A stretch of DNA of 64,000 nt from Casuarius casuarius (taxonomy: Eukaryota > Chordata > Aves > Casuariiformes > Casuariidae): NCBI GenBank assembly GCA_003342895.1, contig PTFA01000091.1:65287-129286 (forward strand), given 5' to 3'. Of this stretch, positions 1 through 22,000 are shown one piece after another. The stretch's first letter is position 1. Every line of letters begins with the position of its first letter. The notes below the pieces were generated by a model. It saw only the letters and a list, made by a program, of their open reading frames with translations, ran no database searches and was not told the DNA's origin. Both the position numbers and the translations under genes were made by a program.

Positions 1-3000
1 TAAACTTGCTGCTGAGAAAGGCTGTTACGAAAAATAAAATCATTAATAGTTAAAATGTTGGATTTAAAAGTATCCCTGCTGATGATGCTTCAGCAGAGGT
101 AATGCATCCGCAGCATTCCTTATCAGGTTGATTCCATGCCTGTACTGAGTTATAAGCTACTAACTCAATACTTGTACCATGTGTGGCATCTCATGAGCTG
201 CTGGTCTGCTTGATTACCATGTAATAAACAATCTCCAGCAAAATGCTATAGCATGTTGGTTGCAGTATGTTTATTCAGCTTACTCCACTGCATGCTGGCT
301 AGCATAAAGGTCAATAGGAAAAAGATTTGTATACTGCTGGCTCTTCTAAGAGTAGAAAGCCCTCACTACAAACCTAGGCATCCATTGTAGCAATTCAGTC
401 CATCCTTTAAAACCTTGATCCATCTTTAAAACTCCGTATTTCAGCCAAACCTCCAAATTCATCCTCCTCAGCTCCATTTCCCTCTTCTGTCTTTTTCTCT
501 TCTTAAGGAAAGTATTTCCTTATTACCCACATGCTCGCTCAAAGTCTAATTATTAACAAAACAAGCAGCTTCTAATTCATTCTGAATTCCAAAAGAATTA
601 AGCCTAACAGCCACTATACATTCAGAGTATCATATGCCTTTATGTCCTAGTATACGAAAGTGTAGAATCAAAGTGTCAAAATAACACATCTAGGCCTCTG
701 ACTTTTTGCTGGATTATTTCTCCATCAGAGAAGAAGCAAAGGGTCAGAGCAGCAGGCACACTGTTTAGCAGAGCTCTGCAAGAAAGAGTATTGCGAGCAG
801 GTTTCTGCTTGCAATCTTGTAAACACAGTATTTTTCAAACAGCCATATGGTTTCAGTTTGATAGGGCTTATCATTCATAACATTCCAGTTGACTGGCATA
901 GGTTCTACCTTTCCCAAAAATGAGACTAAAAAGATACAGCTGTCAACATATGTTACCAACTTTCTATGCATAGTGGGATACCAGCCACAAATGGATGGAC
1001 AGGCATGGGAGGAGGAAGGTGGGTGGAAGGGCTGTGGCATTATAATACCAGGTAGCCTGAACTGGGGCAGCAAAAATAAGTGGAGGAAAGGATGCAATAT
1101 TTGATGCATGGTAACTGCAGAGATACAAGCTGTAGCATTCTGTGGTACAAGCACATGCAGCATAAGATTAGAATGCACTTGTGCAGCAGACTGTACGGGA
1201 TAAACTTGATTATAACATTAAGTTCTTATTCCAAGTCATTCAGGTGCTTTTCAAATAGGGATTTCTTTCACATCAGTCTTTAAGATCCAAATTTTTTTTT
1301 TTTTGTGAAAGCAGGGTATTTTTCCCCCTCCCTTGTTAAAACTATCTACAGTTTCCTGCTGATTTCAGTCATCTTGGACTTCCTCCAAGATATCAGTTAG
1401 GCTGGATTTGCCACTCTATCCTACAAAAATAAATAAATTTAGATTTCACCAATGTTGACCTATTTCATTTCCAGGGTATCTTAACGTGTACCTCAGAAAC
1501 GAGGTCTCAACAGTTCTTTATGGTGCTTCCCAGAGAGAAATTCTAACAAAGCAGTTCCTCTCAAATAAGTAGTTTCATTTAAAGAACCTTTCCTTAATGA
1601 GGTCTTAGCTAGCAGAATCTCATTTCTTAAAGCTGTCAGTGAGAAATTCCAGCCTTCTTCACAGATGGCAACAAAAATGATCAGTGGTACTAACGAATAG
1701 AAACTGAAAACCTTGCAGCTGTGGGATTCAGAACATGTCCTTGCATAGCTCTGGTAACGAGCAACGGCTGCAGGAATTAAGTATAATATAACATGGGATT
1801 TCAGCAGCAACCAAGCGACTTCTGAGTAACAGTTCAGATCCTGCACTGTATCTTCAGGAACTTCACTGATTTAGTTCAGATTCAGCTAGCATAGTTCTGT
1901 GAAGTCAACGCCTACTTGAAAAACACTATCCTTATACCATTTAAAAGGGGCTTGCTATACAATGCAAAATGATTCCTAAGAGGTGAGAAGGGATTTGAAA
2001 ATATATGGGGACTAATACTAAATCTGCATACTTAAACACACTCCTCAGAGATGCTCTGAATTATACAGATTTCACCATCAAGATGTGGTGCAAAGATAAG
2101 ACTTGGACTAACTAAGCATCTCACAAGTTGTTTCTGTGAATCTTTTCAGTCTGACTTGCAATTTAGCCTCGCTTTTGTGTGAGCTAAATATGAGAAATGG
2201 CAGCCTAAACTATCCTGGTCTACTCTCACTTCTGCCTCAGAGACTGGACTATTTGTATCTTTTGCTTTTCTTTGAGCAAATCCTCAAAAAAAAAAAAAAA
2301 AAAAACTTAATTCTTTCTCCCTTTTTTAGCCTTGGATCCCAGCTTATGACTAACTCATCTGTTGCATTCCAATTTACCAAGCTACTATCCAGCTGCCTTC
2401 TCTACCTTCATGTAAATAGACCCGAAGTCTAGTTTCTGAAAGCAGTAGCTCTCATATAATGGTTTGGGTTAGCTTTCTGCTTGCTCAAGGACCGTATCAC
2501 ATAGATGGTAAAAAGACGAGAGTGTGGGAGAAAGCACATGAATATTATGTCAAAGATTTGGAACTGCAGAGCAATCCTAGAGACTGAAAATTGAAACAGA
2601 AATGAGACCTTCTTGCCTGCTACTTTGCCTCATCCCCAGCTCCTGCTGCGTATAGGAGCCATAATACTTTTAAAGGAAGAGAGAAGATGCACCTTCTGGT
2701 GCTGGACCTGGTGAAAACAGCGACATTCCCATCTACATCACACTAGTTATTCACCATCTCAGCCATCTAGACTGACTGCAACAGGAGTCCTGGCTGCTAC
2801 AGAGTATCAAGCTAATAATCTGTTCACTCCCCTAATTGTCTTGTTCAACTGTAAAAACAGCTACTGTTACTGCATGCAGGAGTAACTAATACCCTTAGGA
2901 GAGAAATTATGGGCCTATATCAGAACCCCCCCGATATAGTTCTTTATCTTACTATAAGAATTCAGATTAGATAATAAAGATAACTCTTGTCCTTAAAATC

Positions 3001-5111
3001 TACTCAGATGTGAAAACCGAAAATACCTTCCCAGATTTTCATAGATTCTCTGGTCCTTGCTATTTAACACCATGTTTCTATAAAGTTCCTAAGGCACTAA
3101 GTTTCTATTGGTACTGTACAATAATTTGATCCATCTTACCAATTTATATTTGCCACAAATAACATTCCCCCCCCCCACTAACAGAGTCCCATTAATGTCC
3201 CAATAAATCCTTATTTTAAATTCTCAAATTCAGCAGTATTTCTAAATAGAAACTAGAACTTCTCTAGCTGCTGAACTCACACTATTAAGGTCAGGCTTTA
3301 CTGGAGTTCTCTTACATACATCCATTTTTCCGGTCTTTTACAGTTACTATAAGGTCATCAAGATAAAAGAAAGGACAAAATAGATTTTTTTCAGGGAATT
3401 TTCCTACAGGGATTAACAGAGGAGCCAGAAGCCCATAACAAAGGGCACTGCCCTTATAGGCAACAGACCACCTCAGAGAGCACTTCATGGCCTTCGTCTC
3501 TTATATTCATGCATTTTTCAGGTATTAGGAAGAGAAATGCGTTTTGGTCCAACTAGAGGAAAAAAACGTGTTGCTTAATTTCAGCCATAAACTTTATCAT
3601 CTGCACAGGACTGAAGCTGTGTTATGAAATCGCCCCCCCACCCCATGCTCAGAATTTTTCTCTACCTAGCAACTGCCCTAAACCAGTACGCACTTTTACA
3701 AAGCTTCTCTGCTCCCATGAAAGAAACCACTTGTTTGTCTCCTTTTCAGAAGACAAACTGGGGGAAGGGGAACTGGAGTTCAAGATGGTACATGTCTCCC
3801 TGCAGTCAGTGGCTACAGAAATCTAAACTCATGCTTCTGCCAAGAAATTGCCCACTCAAAGCCAGCTAGAAAGATATTTTGCTACAGAAAGAAGAAATAC
3901 AGACTGAACACAGTACCTAAGTGCCCCTTCTATAGCTGTTTGTGGCAAGCCAGGTCAGAGCAGGAACTTCACCAGATAGGAAATCAAGGTCTGATGAGGA
4001 AAGAGAGAAGTAGATTTTCAAAGCATATGAGATGAATGGAAGCAGAGACCCAGATTCATCCTTAACACCAGCCACTTCACAGCAGATGGTGATCTCCCAC
4101 AGGAGAGATCATTGTGGGCTCTCTCCCGAGACTACTACTGTGGGACAGAATATGTAAATGAGTCCGGAGGAAACAAAAAAATCTTTACACGGGATGGAAG
4201 AGGGCTTTGTCTGAAGTGTAAAGCTGCTGAAAGGATTAAAAAGAATAAGAGGTAGTTGTGACTGCAGAGAAGTGACACAAGGAAAGAAGTGCTGTAACGA
4301 ATAAAAGAGAGTGCCAGACCAAAAGCTAGCTTTCCAGCCAACTATCATACTCTCGGTTCTCAGCAAAAGCATATGACAGCAGAAATTAAAAGCTCAGCCA
4401 GGGCAAACAGGGAGAAGATAAAGAAATATTGAAAAACAAGTACATAGCAGTGCTGTCCCTGCATAGTCCCCATCGTAGTCTCCTTCTTGTTAACTCATCT
4501 ATCAAGAGGCAGTGAGACCCTCTACAGGAGAGGCAAGCTCTCACTCCTACCCAAAGAAGGTATCTGTGCATAAAATGCAAATCCTTTCAAACCACTGTGA
4601 TCACAGACTGACCCTTAGCAGATTTTTGCCCTAGAAAAGATCTCTGCGTGAGCCTCAGTGAGCTGAATCTCAATTTACACATTCCAATCAGCATTACGCT
4701 CCTTCATTAGACAAGTCCAGTTCTCTAATATTAGGCACAATATTGTTGACTTCCAGCAACCTTAGAAAAATGGATTTGGAATTGCCTTCTGCCAGTGCTG
4801 TTCCCCTGGAAACACTGTATGAGTGGCTAGACCCTAGACCCAGAAGAGCATGCTTTAGGTTGTAGGGTTTCTACACATATCAGGTAGAGCCATGTACGGG
4901 TCCAGCCTGGCAGTTTCCCCCCACTCAGGGACACCAGGACTGCTAGATGCAACGACTAAGAACTGCAGAATGCAAATGGATTTAACCAACTCTTGTAAAA
5001 AGAATAGCTTCACCTTTCAAAACCTTTATTTAAGCTTACAACCTGGAACTCCACTCACACTGTAAAACACGTTCTTTGTTCAACATCACCTTTTTCCTTT
5101 TGTCTCTACAG
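1..5111. other. PLAT upstream region and 5' intron, no coding sequence recognised
   Basis: No open frame here looks like protein. The region is AT-rich with short homopolymers (A20 at 2286-2305). Because the first coding exon of PLAT starts with a splice acceptor (CAG at 5109-5111), a noncoding first exon and the promoter should lie in this stretch or before it. I could not pick a convincing TATA box plus donor pair. A strong-looking donor (AG/GTGAGA at about 1983) is only a weak candidate. Confidence 0.6.
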
Positions 5112-5131
5112 ATACTTGAGATCTGGAGGTG

Positions 5132-13395
<8,264 letters not shown>

Positions 13396-14540
13396 AGAAA
13401 AACAAACTCTCCAAAGTCTCATGGCCATGCCCTCATAGATTCTTCCAGGGAGTTCTAAGGTTGCCTCCAGGGCCTCCTGTTTGTCCAGATGCTTATGACT
13501 TTCAGTAAAAAAGGCAGGCACACCACAACATGTGTGCAGGGTGCACACTCAAATTACTTTCCTTTCCTCATTACCAGTTAGCAGAATCTAAGTCTCCCAT
13601 CCTGTCCTATCCCCCCTACCCCACAAGCTTTTTCCTGTCACCAAACCACATGGTACAACTAAAAATAAATTTTGGCCTGAGAGAATAAACCAAGAGAGAA
13701 TGCCATGCATCCAATGAGCAGCTATGTTGTTTTGGGAATGTGAGTGAACTGAAGGCAAAGTGGACACATTTAATTTCTTGAAACTTTTTTCTCCATCTCT
13801 AGAGCAGAGGAGAGGAAACTTGAACAGTGAAGTATGTTCTGAAGCACACAGGCATGGGTCCTCCAGAACATGGCCCCAGGGCAGAAATGGACATATTTCA
13901 CAGAGAAAATTGGTTATTATTTAAATTCATTCCCACAAAACCCTTTCCCACCCCATCTCCTTGGAGAGAAAGGCTTTTTTTATAGCATTTAAGGCAAGGG
14001 ACAGAAAACTTTCTCCCTTTGGACGAGGGGCTAGAAACTGTCTCATATGCAACAGCAGGAACACATTAAGAAATATGCAATGGGAAGACATGTCTTCCCA
14101 TTACCCAAAACACAGCTATCCACAGTGAAGAGAACCCTTCAAAAGTGTCCTGAATTTGAGCCTTCACTTTGTCTGGGCTCGTTCCAGCTTGGGCTGCTTC
14201 CATTTGGATCTCACAGAGCAAAAAGAACACAGTTGTCTGATGTCCATTTCACAAACTACTGCAAGGACACTTTTGTAGAAAAAAAGTTTTTATGCATTTA
14301 TCTACACAGTTCTGAAAGATGATTTTATACTATGCAGATATTTTAAGCTTCCTATGCTTGTTTTGTTGTTGGGTTTTGTTTTTCTTCTTGTATAATAGTA
14401 AAATTTCTACCACTGCAAGAACAACTGACAGGTCTAAACTTGTCCACCAAAACATCAAAATCTATATTAACCCACTAACTTTAGATCTGTAATTTTCTTA
14501 ATACAGCAATGGATTTGTTAATAAAAGTGCTATTTCTTAT
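13396..14540 (+). other. PLAT: PLAT 3' UTR (extent inferred)
   Basis: No coding sequence. Candidate poly(A) signals AATAAA lie at 13664-13669, 13684-13689 and 14520-14525. The first pair would give a 3' UTR of about 300 nt, the last one about 1.1 kb. Confidence 0.55.
13664..13689 (+). terminator. Paired AATAAA poly(A) signals for PLAT
   Basis: Two AATAAA hexamers 20 nt apart (13664 and 13684), about 270 nt after the PLAT stop codon, on the same strand. Confidence 0.55.
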
Positions 14541-17369
14541 TTGGCTGTAAATTTGGAAGACATTCCAATTTGGATTAAGCTTGTTCTTATGCCACTCTAC
14601 TTTGGTTATTTAGGGTGGTTTCAGCTTGACTTCAATAGGAATAGCAAAGCCATATGCCTGGGCTGCCAATTTCCATATCAAAATACCACTCGCTTTTTTG
14701 GTTTAGAACCGATTCATTAATGGAGTCTGAGCTTAAGCTCTCAGCAAATACAGGATGGCATGCCCGTTAGGATCTTCTATTCTTCTAGTTGCTTTTCCTC
14801 CTGACAAAAACTAAATTATTAAGTGATATATGGAATAGGAAAAACTCATTATAGTGGCCCTATCTGCAAAAAGTCAACACAGTTTTGACTATTACATTTC
14901 CATGTATTATCACATGAGATGATAAAGCAAAGGCTCTCTTTAGTGCAGCAGAGCTGAACGAAGGGCCAGTGTAATGACAGAAGTCTCAGGCCTGCCAGAT
15001 TTACATGCACGACTAAAGATCAAGTCAAATTATACACAGCTGGATTTATCCTTTAATAGGAAACAGGACAGGCATAACCAAGACACCATTTACCAGAATC
15101 TCAATAATTAACATTGAACAAACAATGCTGACTTGCATTGCAATTGCCATGCCATACTAAGTGGTGTTTAGACACCCACTAAGAGTTAGGCCTCTTAATA
15201 AAAGATTCTCTCTTGCCCAATTATTTTATAAAGTGAAAAAAAGCAGGTGTGACTGCCATTCTACAAAGGGAAAAGCTGACACTAAGGCTATGAAAGGAAT
15301 TTAGCTTCAGTATCAATCAGTCACTTTAGCTGGAAAGCTGGTCTTTCTATTTGGGAAACTCAATACATATGTGTTTACTCTCACAGTTTTAAGCAGCTCT
15401 CCGATGATCTACTAGCACAGCCTTTAATCAGAGAAGCTTATACAATAAATAAGTATGTGAAAGGAATTTGGTAAGGCTCATCACTTCCTAAAATGGGTAC
15501 TGTAAATATCAACTTTAAATCTTCTAGGAAGCAGTCCATGTCTTTCTATCTACCAGCTTGCAAATGGGCCTCAAAGAGGTCATCCACGATGTCCTCAAAC
15601 TTTAGCATAAGTCACCTAAGCTTCAACAATGAGCCCTGTAGCCCAGTCAGGGGAAGAAATTTATAAACAAGCTGTAGCTTTTTTTTTTTTTTTACTGCTT
15701 TTTATTAAGTAGAAATGACAGCTTAATTTCTATTCCTCTCCCCTAAACCCATTTCCAAGCATTGCTGTACCTAACTATCCTGGCATTCACAAGCCTGTCA
15801 AATAATTTCACCATGTAAAACACCCAAAACTGTTTCAGAAAGTAACAGATAGATGCCCTTATGAATGCAACTTTTGTTCCAAAATTCAGACAGTCCATTA
15901 AAAACATTTGAGCTATATGCTATCTAATGGCCAGCAGTAAAATGTAACTGAACCACACCCTGCTACATGCTCTTTTAAAAAAATACATTCTATAGAAATG
16001 TTATTACAGAGAACAGGGGGCTCAAAATAAATGTTTTGCATCACAGCCATTACCAGCTCCTTGCTCTACAAATTACTCATTTGAAAAATACCCTGACATG
16101 AAATATCCAGGGTGACAGCAAATAGCAGAGTTACACAAGCCTTAGCTGCCATCTCTGCACAGTCTGTATCCCGGTCTGTCTGCTGTTACATCTTCTCTGT
16201 GACTGACTTAAGTACAGGCCAGAATCCACTCCAAGTTTTTCCAAACACCTCCTTATCCCCTGTTTTGTAATAGATTCCTAATGTGGGAGATTTACCAAAT
16301 CCCAGTTCAATAACTCGAATTCATGCTCTTCAGAGTTACTTTAACTTCTCATGTTTCACTTCTGAAAAGTTGCTGGCATCTAGCTCTAGCATATTTGACT
16401 AATCTTGAAAGTAGTACTCATTTATCTGGCTTGTTTACTCACTACATCCCTTCCCTCCCCCCCCAACCAATGAAAATCCTCAAGTCTGTTTCCATCTCTA
16501 CCACATCAGCTTTTCCTCTTCTCATCCTGTTTTTTCCCTACTTGTCCTCTTCCAGCACAGCAGAGGCACCATTCTGAGACCAAGTCTACAGCAGTGATGA
16601 CTGCCTTTTGCCAGCCTCACCTATCAGCTCTCTTCTCACTTTGCAGATAGCTGGTAAGGCCACATCCAAACTCTTTCAGAACCTACATGTCACCATCTGC
16701 ATTTATTGCAACTGAAACACCCAGCTACACCTCACATGTCCCTCCATAACTCCTTAAATCAAGTTCTGTCAAGTTACCTCACCAAAGTTGTCCCCTCCTG
16801 CCCCCACCTTCTGTCCTGCTTCATCTTTCATTCTGTGGGAATTTGCAGCCATTTCAGGTTGAGATTTAGAAAGCTTATCATAAGGGCCAGACATCCTTAT
16901 ACACATAAAAAGCCCTTCAAAATTTTGAGTAACATGAATCACCTCCGCAGGAAAAAAAGTTATTTTAAAAAACAAAGTCACAGAGCCAAAGGACAATATC
17001 AGTACCTGAGGAGCAGGAAGGTAAGAAGGTGTTTCTATGCCTTCATAATTAAAGCACAGCCTTTAGCCTGCTACTAAAAACCCTACCTAATACAAGTGAT
17101 TTGTCTACATTTCTAAAGACATCGTTTCCCAGAAGTTCTAGGAGGAGTTCAGCATTGCTTTTGGGAACATTAAGAATTATTTCAAGAAAACAATTTTAGC
17201 TCTTCCAGACAGGAAATTATCCCCAAGCTTACAACTGAAACTGTATAACCATGTTCATCTCCCTAAGGCACCCACTATTCAAGGTTCAGTTGGCATGATT
17301 TACCTTTATCCTTGAACACCAACTGTACATCTTGTAAACCCCACACAAATCACTGAAATGACACAGATG
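14541..17369. other. Intergenic region between convergent PLAT and AP3M2
   Basis: AT-rich DNA without recognisable exons. The only notable item is a T-run at 15679-15693 followed by TTTATT (15701-15706). Read on the minus strand this is AATAAA plus an A-tail. Confidence 0.5.
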
Positions 17370-18942
17370 ACAAGTAAAAATGAATTTTATTGATGCCCTG
17401 GTCAAAGGTTATATTTGCACTGAACACACTCAGCAGTAAGGCCACCTGCAGTAGCATTCATAAGTTGCACTGGAACCTGCAATTACAGAAATGAGTGGCC
17501 ACTCACCCGCTGCAGATATCCATCACACACAAAACAGAATATGTATTATCCTTCATGTTGTTCAGTTCGCAAGCTCAAACTACACATGCTGGACTCCACA
17601 GCCACCTCACAGATGCTGTAGTCCCATGCACAGCAGTTTATGGACAGGTTCTGCTACCACAGAAATAAACACATTGGCATCTAGTGGCCAAAGAGCACAT
17701 TACAGACAATATGGAACAGCGCACATGCCTTTCATTTCATATTTATGCTGTATAGAGAGATGTAGCACAGACTGAGATGGGCAGATGCAGCAGCATCTCC
17801 TACAGAAGAGATGGCCCCAGAGAAAAACCCAACGTAGGCTAGAATTCATCTGCACAGCAGCTGATTGAGATAGGAACTGGAATGAGGTAGGACAGCCAAA
17901 CACACCACATAGGTACCAGGACACAATTATCTCATATAAAGACATCAGTGAGCAGAAGAACAGCAGTATCACCTTCATTCCTAATAGGCAGGCAGAGGCA
18001 AAAAGAGGTTCTGACAAGTTACTAGGATTGCAATCATCCACCTCATTCAGCTGCCTCAGCTTCAGTTTTCAGAGTGCTATGATTCCACACATGTTCTCAC
18101 ACAGCCTCTGGCTCTTCCCTGACCCCCCAAGAAGCTATGAGAAACCCTACTTCCAAACATCAAGCAAAAAATAAGAGAGAGAGAGTTGCATTCAGAGATC
18201 ATCACCCATCAGTTACAAGATAATCTGTGCTTCCGCCAGCTCTTCATAGGATACCACACTAAGATTTTAATGAGTTTCCAGTCTATCCCCAGAGATACTT
18301 AATTCAAGTTATTTAATGACAAAGAGGGTTTCAGAAATCTCCAGACATTCATTTCTTCCCCTCCTCCCTCCATGGCACCACATACAAACTCAGACTTAAC
18401 TTCCCATTCTGGGTAGGACAATCTACCTTTCCACTTCTTCAGGCTCTTTGAGGCAGAATGGCCAGCTGACCTCTCTGCCTGCAATAACTATAGCTCTCCA
18501 AACACCCAGTGAGGGAGAAGAGCAGATGCCACACCATCACACTGGAGTTGAGCTTTATGGAAATACAACTTTGTCATCTGCAACAGGATAAAAGTCAACC
18601 AAAACATAAGGAACAGGAGATATAAATAAAGGAAATTCTAGGGATTTACTGCAAGACAGCAAGGTGAAGGTGATACGGGCTTACATATCTGACTCACTAA
18701 TCCCAAGGGACCTGAATACATCTCCCATCTGCCATTGCCCTCAGAAGTTCAGATGCAGTTCGGTATGAGATGGTTTCAGGTAACCCCTGCTTTTCGCTGC
18801 TCCCCAGCGCCCCAAGCATTGGCTCTCCAGCAGATGCTAGTACAGGTAAGGGGGCAATCCTACATGCGTGATGGTGGGGAGAGGCTGCATCCAACAGCTA
18901 GGGATAGAAGAAACAGGAAAGTGCTCTCACTATCAGGCTCCT
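17370..18942 (-). other. AP3M2: AP3M2 3' UTR (extent inferred)
   Basis: Lies between the AP3M2 stop codon and the first clear minus-strand AATAAA. No conserved reading frame was seen. Confidence 0.5.
17386..17391 (-). terminator. AP3M2 poly(A) signal
   Basis: TTTATT on the plus strand is AATAAA on the minus strand, about 1.55 kb after the AP3M2 stop codon. It is the most plausible end of that transcript. Confidence 0.5.
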
Positions 18943-19043
18943 CTAGGTTCGGACTTGGAACTTGCCAGCCTTAGTCATGTATTTTATCCCCTTGAAGGGC
19001 TTGTACTTCTCCCCATACATGTCCAAGCGATTCACCTTCAGTC
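18943..19043 (-). CDS. AP3M2: AP3M2 exon 8: C-terminus
   Basis: LKVNRLDMYGEKYKPFKGIK through FQVRT and TAG (18943-18945). The acceptor AG is at 19044-19045. Confidence 0.95.
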
Positions 19044-22000
19044 CTAAAGGCAAACAAAGACAGCATGAGATTGAATGCTGCCACAGAGCTGACAGACCTT
19101 CAAAATAAAGGAACAGAAAACCATACTAGAGGCACAAAAGGCATAGGGGAAGTTTTAGCAAGGAGGAAATAGAATAGAGGAAAGCTGGCAAATGCAAGTT
19201 GTCTGCAGCATCCTTTACAAATGCCCCACCCTAAAAATTCTTTATAGGGCTGTAAGCAAGAAATTCAAGAGGGAATGGGTAGGCTGTTTTACAAAGCAAC
19301 AGAGAGAACAACAAATCTGTATATGGTTCTTTTACTTGATGAACACGTTTCAGATAGAACGTACTTCAGAGGGCATGCAGAGCTATGTCAACTGCCTGCT
19401 CAGTCAGCACATGGACACAGCACAAAACATGCACCTTCTTCGCCTAACAATCACTTACCAGATATAGCCAGCTGCTGAATTTTAAACTGCAAGTTAATGG
19501 TGGGGTTCTCGTCAGGTTTGGATGCCCCAGCTTGCAGGCTCATGGTCCCTTTCAAACTTGGCAGCTTCTGGGGGTTTATTTTCCCAACATCCCATGAAAG
19601 CAACTTCAAGGAACAGAAAATGCAGCAGTGAAACACAGAAACAAAGTAACACCCTCTAGAGAGAAGTGGCCTTCCAATGACAGTTCTTAACATTTCTCTA
19701 AGCAAAAAGTCTTTGTCTTGGCATCTTCCCCTCCACATTGGATACACAGCACTCTTCCCTTCTCTCAATCAAATCTGGGGTTCTCTGCTTCAGACACAGT
19801 ACAGACTTAAGGAGCAGCTGTCTCAGACTCCCTTGTTCTCCCTCTCTTTCTGTGAGACTCTCCCAAAACCTATCATGCAGAACATTCCCACTATTCGGGC
19901 TAACTGGTATAAATAATGCAGAACCTCCTCCTTTCCAAGGGGCTGAAGCAGTGTTGCTTGAGGCTCTACTGTGGATACACCATCTGATTTAAGTTTGCAG
20001 TTAAAACAAAAACACACACACACAAAACAAAAGCACATACACAAAAAACAAAACAAACAGTGAACTCAAGGAGAAAAACAAACCAAAACCTACTAACAAA
20101 CCCAAATCTTCACTGCTTGCAAAAAACAAAAATCTAACATGCAATACTAGGCATCACAATTAAATATGTAAAAATCTGTAAAGCATCCACCAGATGAATG
20201 CTGCATCGCACAACAGCAGTCCTTGTAATTTCTGTGCTCACCAAGCAACCACACCTACAATCCACCTGGGACACCGAGCTATAGGCTGTTGGACTTAAGA
20301 CAACTTTTAGTATGTAAGTCTCCTGAATCTAGAGGTATACGAAGTTCTGACCCCAAGAAAAGAATATTACCTTCAAAGGCTCAAAGTTCAGAGAAACCAG
20401 GTGAGCACGAACAGCTCAACCTCATATTGCTGAAAGGTTAAAAATCTTGTTTCCCCTCTTTCCTCTCACCTTTGTAACTGGATCAAAGATATGTGTTCCT
20501 TGTGATGGTGTGAGGCTCATGTTTAAGACACCTTTTGGCATCTGGCTAGCGACCATCACTCCCTCTATCGTCTTCCCCATAGTCTGCTTCGGCCCCACAG
20601 TGATCTCGAAGCGTCCCAATGAGCTGCCATCACGGAAGCTGATGTTGTGTTTAATGTAGACAGGAATTGCCACAAGACTAGAATAAGAGACAAGAAGAGA
20701 GAGTTCCTGTCAATCTCCCCCTTCATCTTCCCTTTTCCTGATGCAGTCCTCGCCATGTTCCACACTGAAAATAGTACACAACAATCTCCATAAAAGGAGA
20801 AAGGTAATCTATGTGGACTTTATTTGCTGAATCGCAGAACAGAGTCAGAACGCTGATCTGAAGTGCTAATTACGCCTTTTTAGCATGGCTTCCATATCTT
20901 AATTTTCTACTCCCCATCACAGGAAGGCTAAGAACTTGCAGTAGAGTAGGAGACTTTAGCAAAAGACGGGGAATCTTCTTGCACGTCACGACCAAACTGA
21001 CAAGTAGCTCCAGACAGTACATGCGTTTGCTTTCAATTGGACTTTTTATTTTTTAAACTCCTTTTCACCTACTTGAGATACATCTGACGAAGTCTAACAA
21101 AATGCTTTGGCATCTATAAACCAAACTACTACTGAGTAGTCTGCTTCCAGAAAAAAGTGCAATCAATTGGCAAAAAGTTACAGTTCTATTAAAGGAGACA
21201 TAAAAAAAATAACTGGATTACAGAATTATCTTGTTTAACCTTTAAAAAAATTTGTAAGCACAGAAAACCATCAGGTTGGTAACTCCCTACTACCCAATTC
21301 ATCCTTGCCTTAATTTGTTCATCTGCTATTGGTCTTCAAATTGATGGGAAAAATTACAGAATCACTGCTCCAAACAAGAAAACACACATTTTAAAAAGAA
21401 AAAGTGAAAGTTATCATGCACTTCTACTTCATTTGGCAAAGTAAGCCACCTAACCTTTACTAGCAATTTCTTCTTTTCCCAGCCAAGAAGATCCAAATTA
21501 TAGGATCTGCAGCACTAAATTCACCACTTACTTCTGAGCACTGACATGGTAAGAAAGCAAGCGAAAATTTCCATCAGGTGGAATGAAGGAGAGTATTCGC
21601 TCTGATTCCCAGCGCTTAAAACGTACACATGGATGAAAACTGACATCATCCAGCAGTCGGGGGTTCTGAAACAAGAGAAAGTCACAAAGCTGAACAAAGC
21701 AGTATTACTTACAATAATCTTTTCTCCTCAACCTTCCATCCATGAATTGCAGACCATTCAATACCCTCTATCTACTTGAAGGTGCCTACAGTCAGATACG
21801 TTAAGCTATTTGATGCTGTCACATCCGTAAAATAGCTGTACTCAAAATACTCTACCATATTTTAACAAAGTTAGTCATGTCAAATAATTACATTGATGAA
21901 TATTCATGAAAAGATGGTCCTTTAGCATATCTGCCTAAAGCATCGCTTTATATCAGAAATCTATTACAACACATGAACAGTACTTTTAACAAAGCATTCA

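Noticed and set aside
768..779. Palindrome GCAGAGCTCTGC
   Set aside because: A single 12-bp palindrome with no neighbours or context; chance is sufficient.
4090..4109. Small inverted repeat GATCTC...GAGATC
   Set aside because: Six-base arms are expected by chance in a window of this size.
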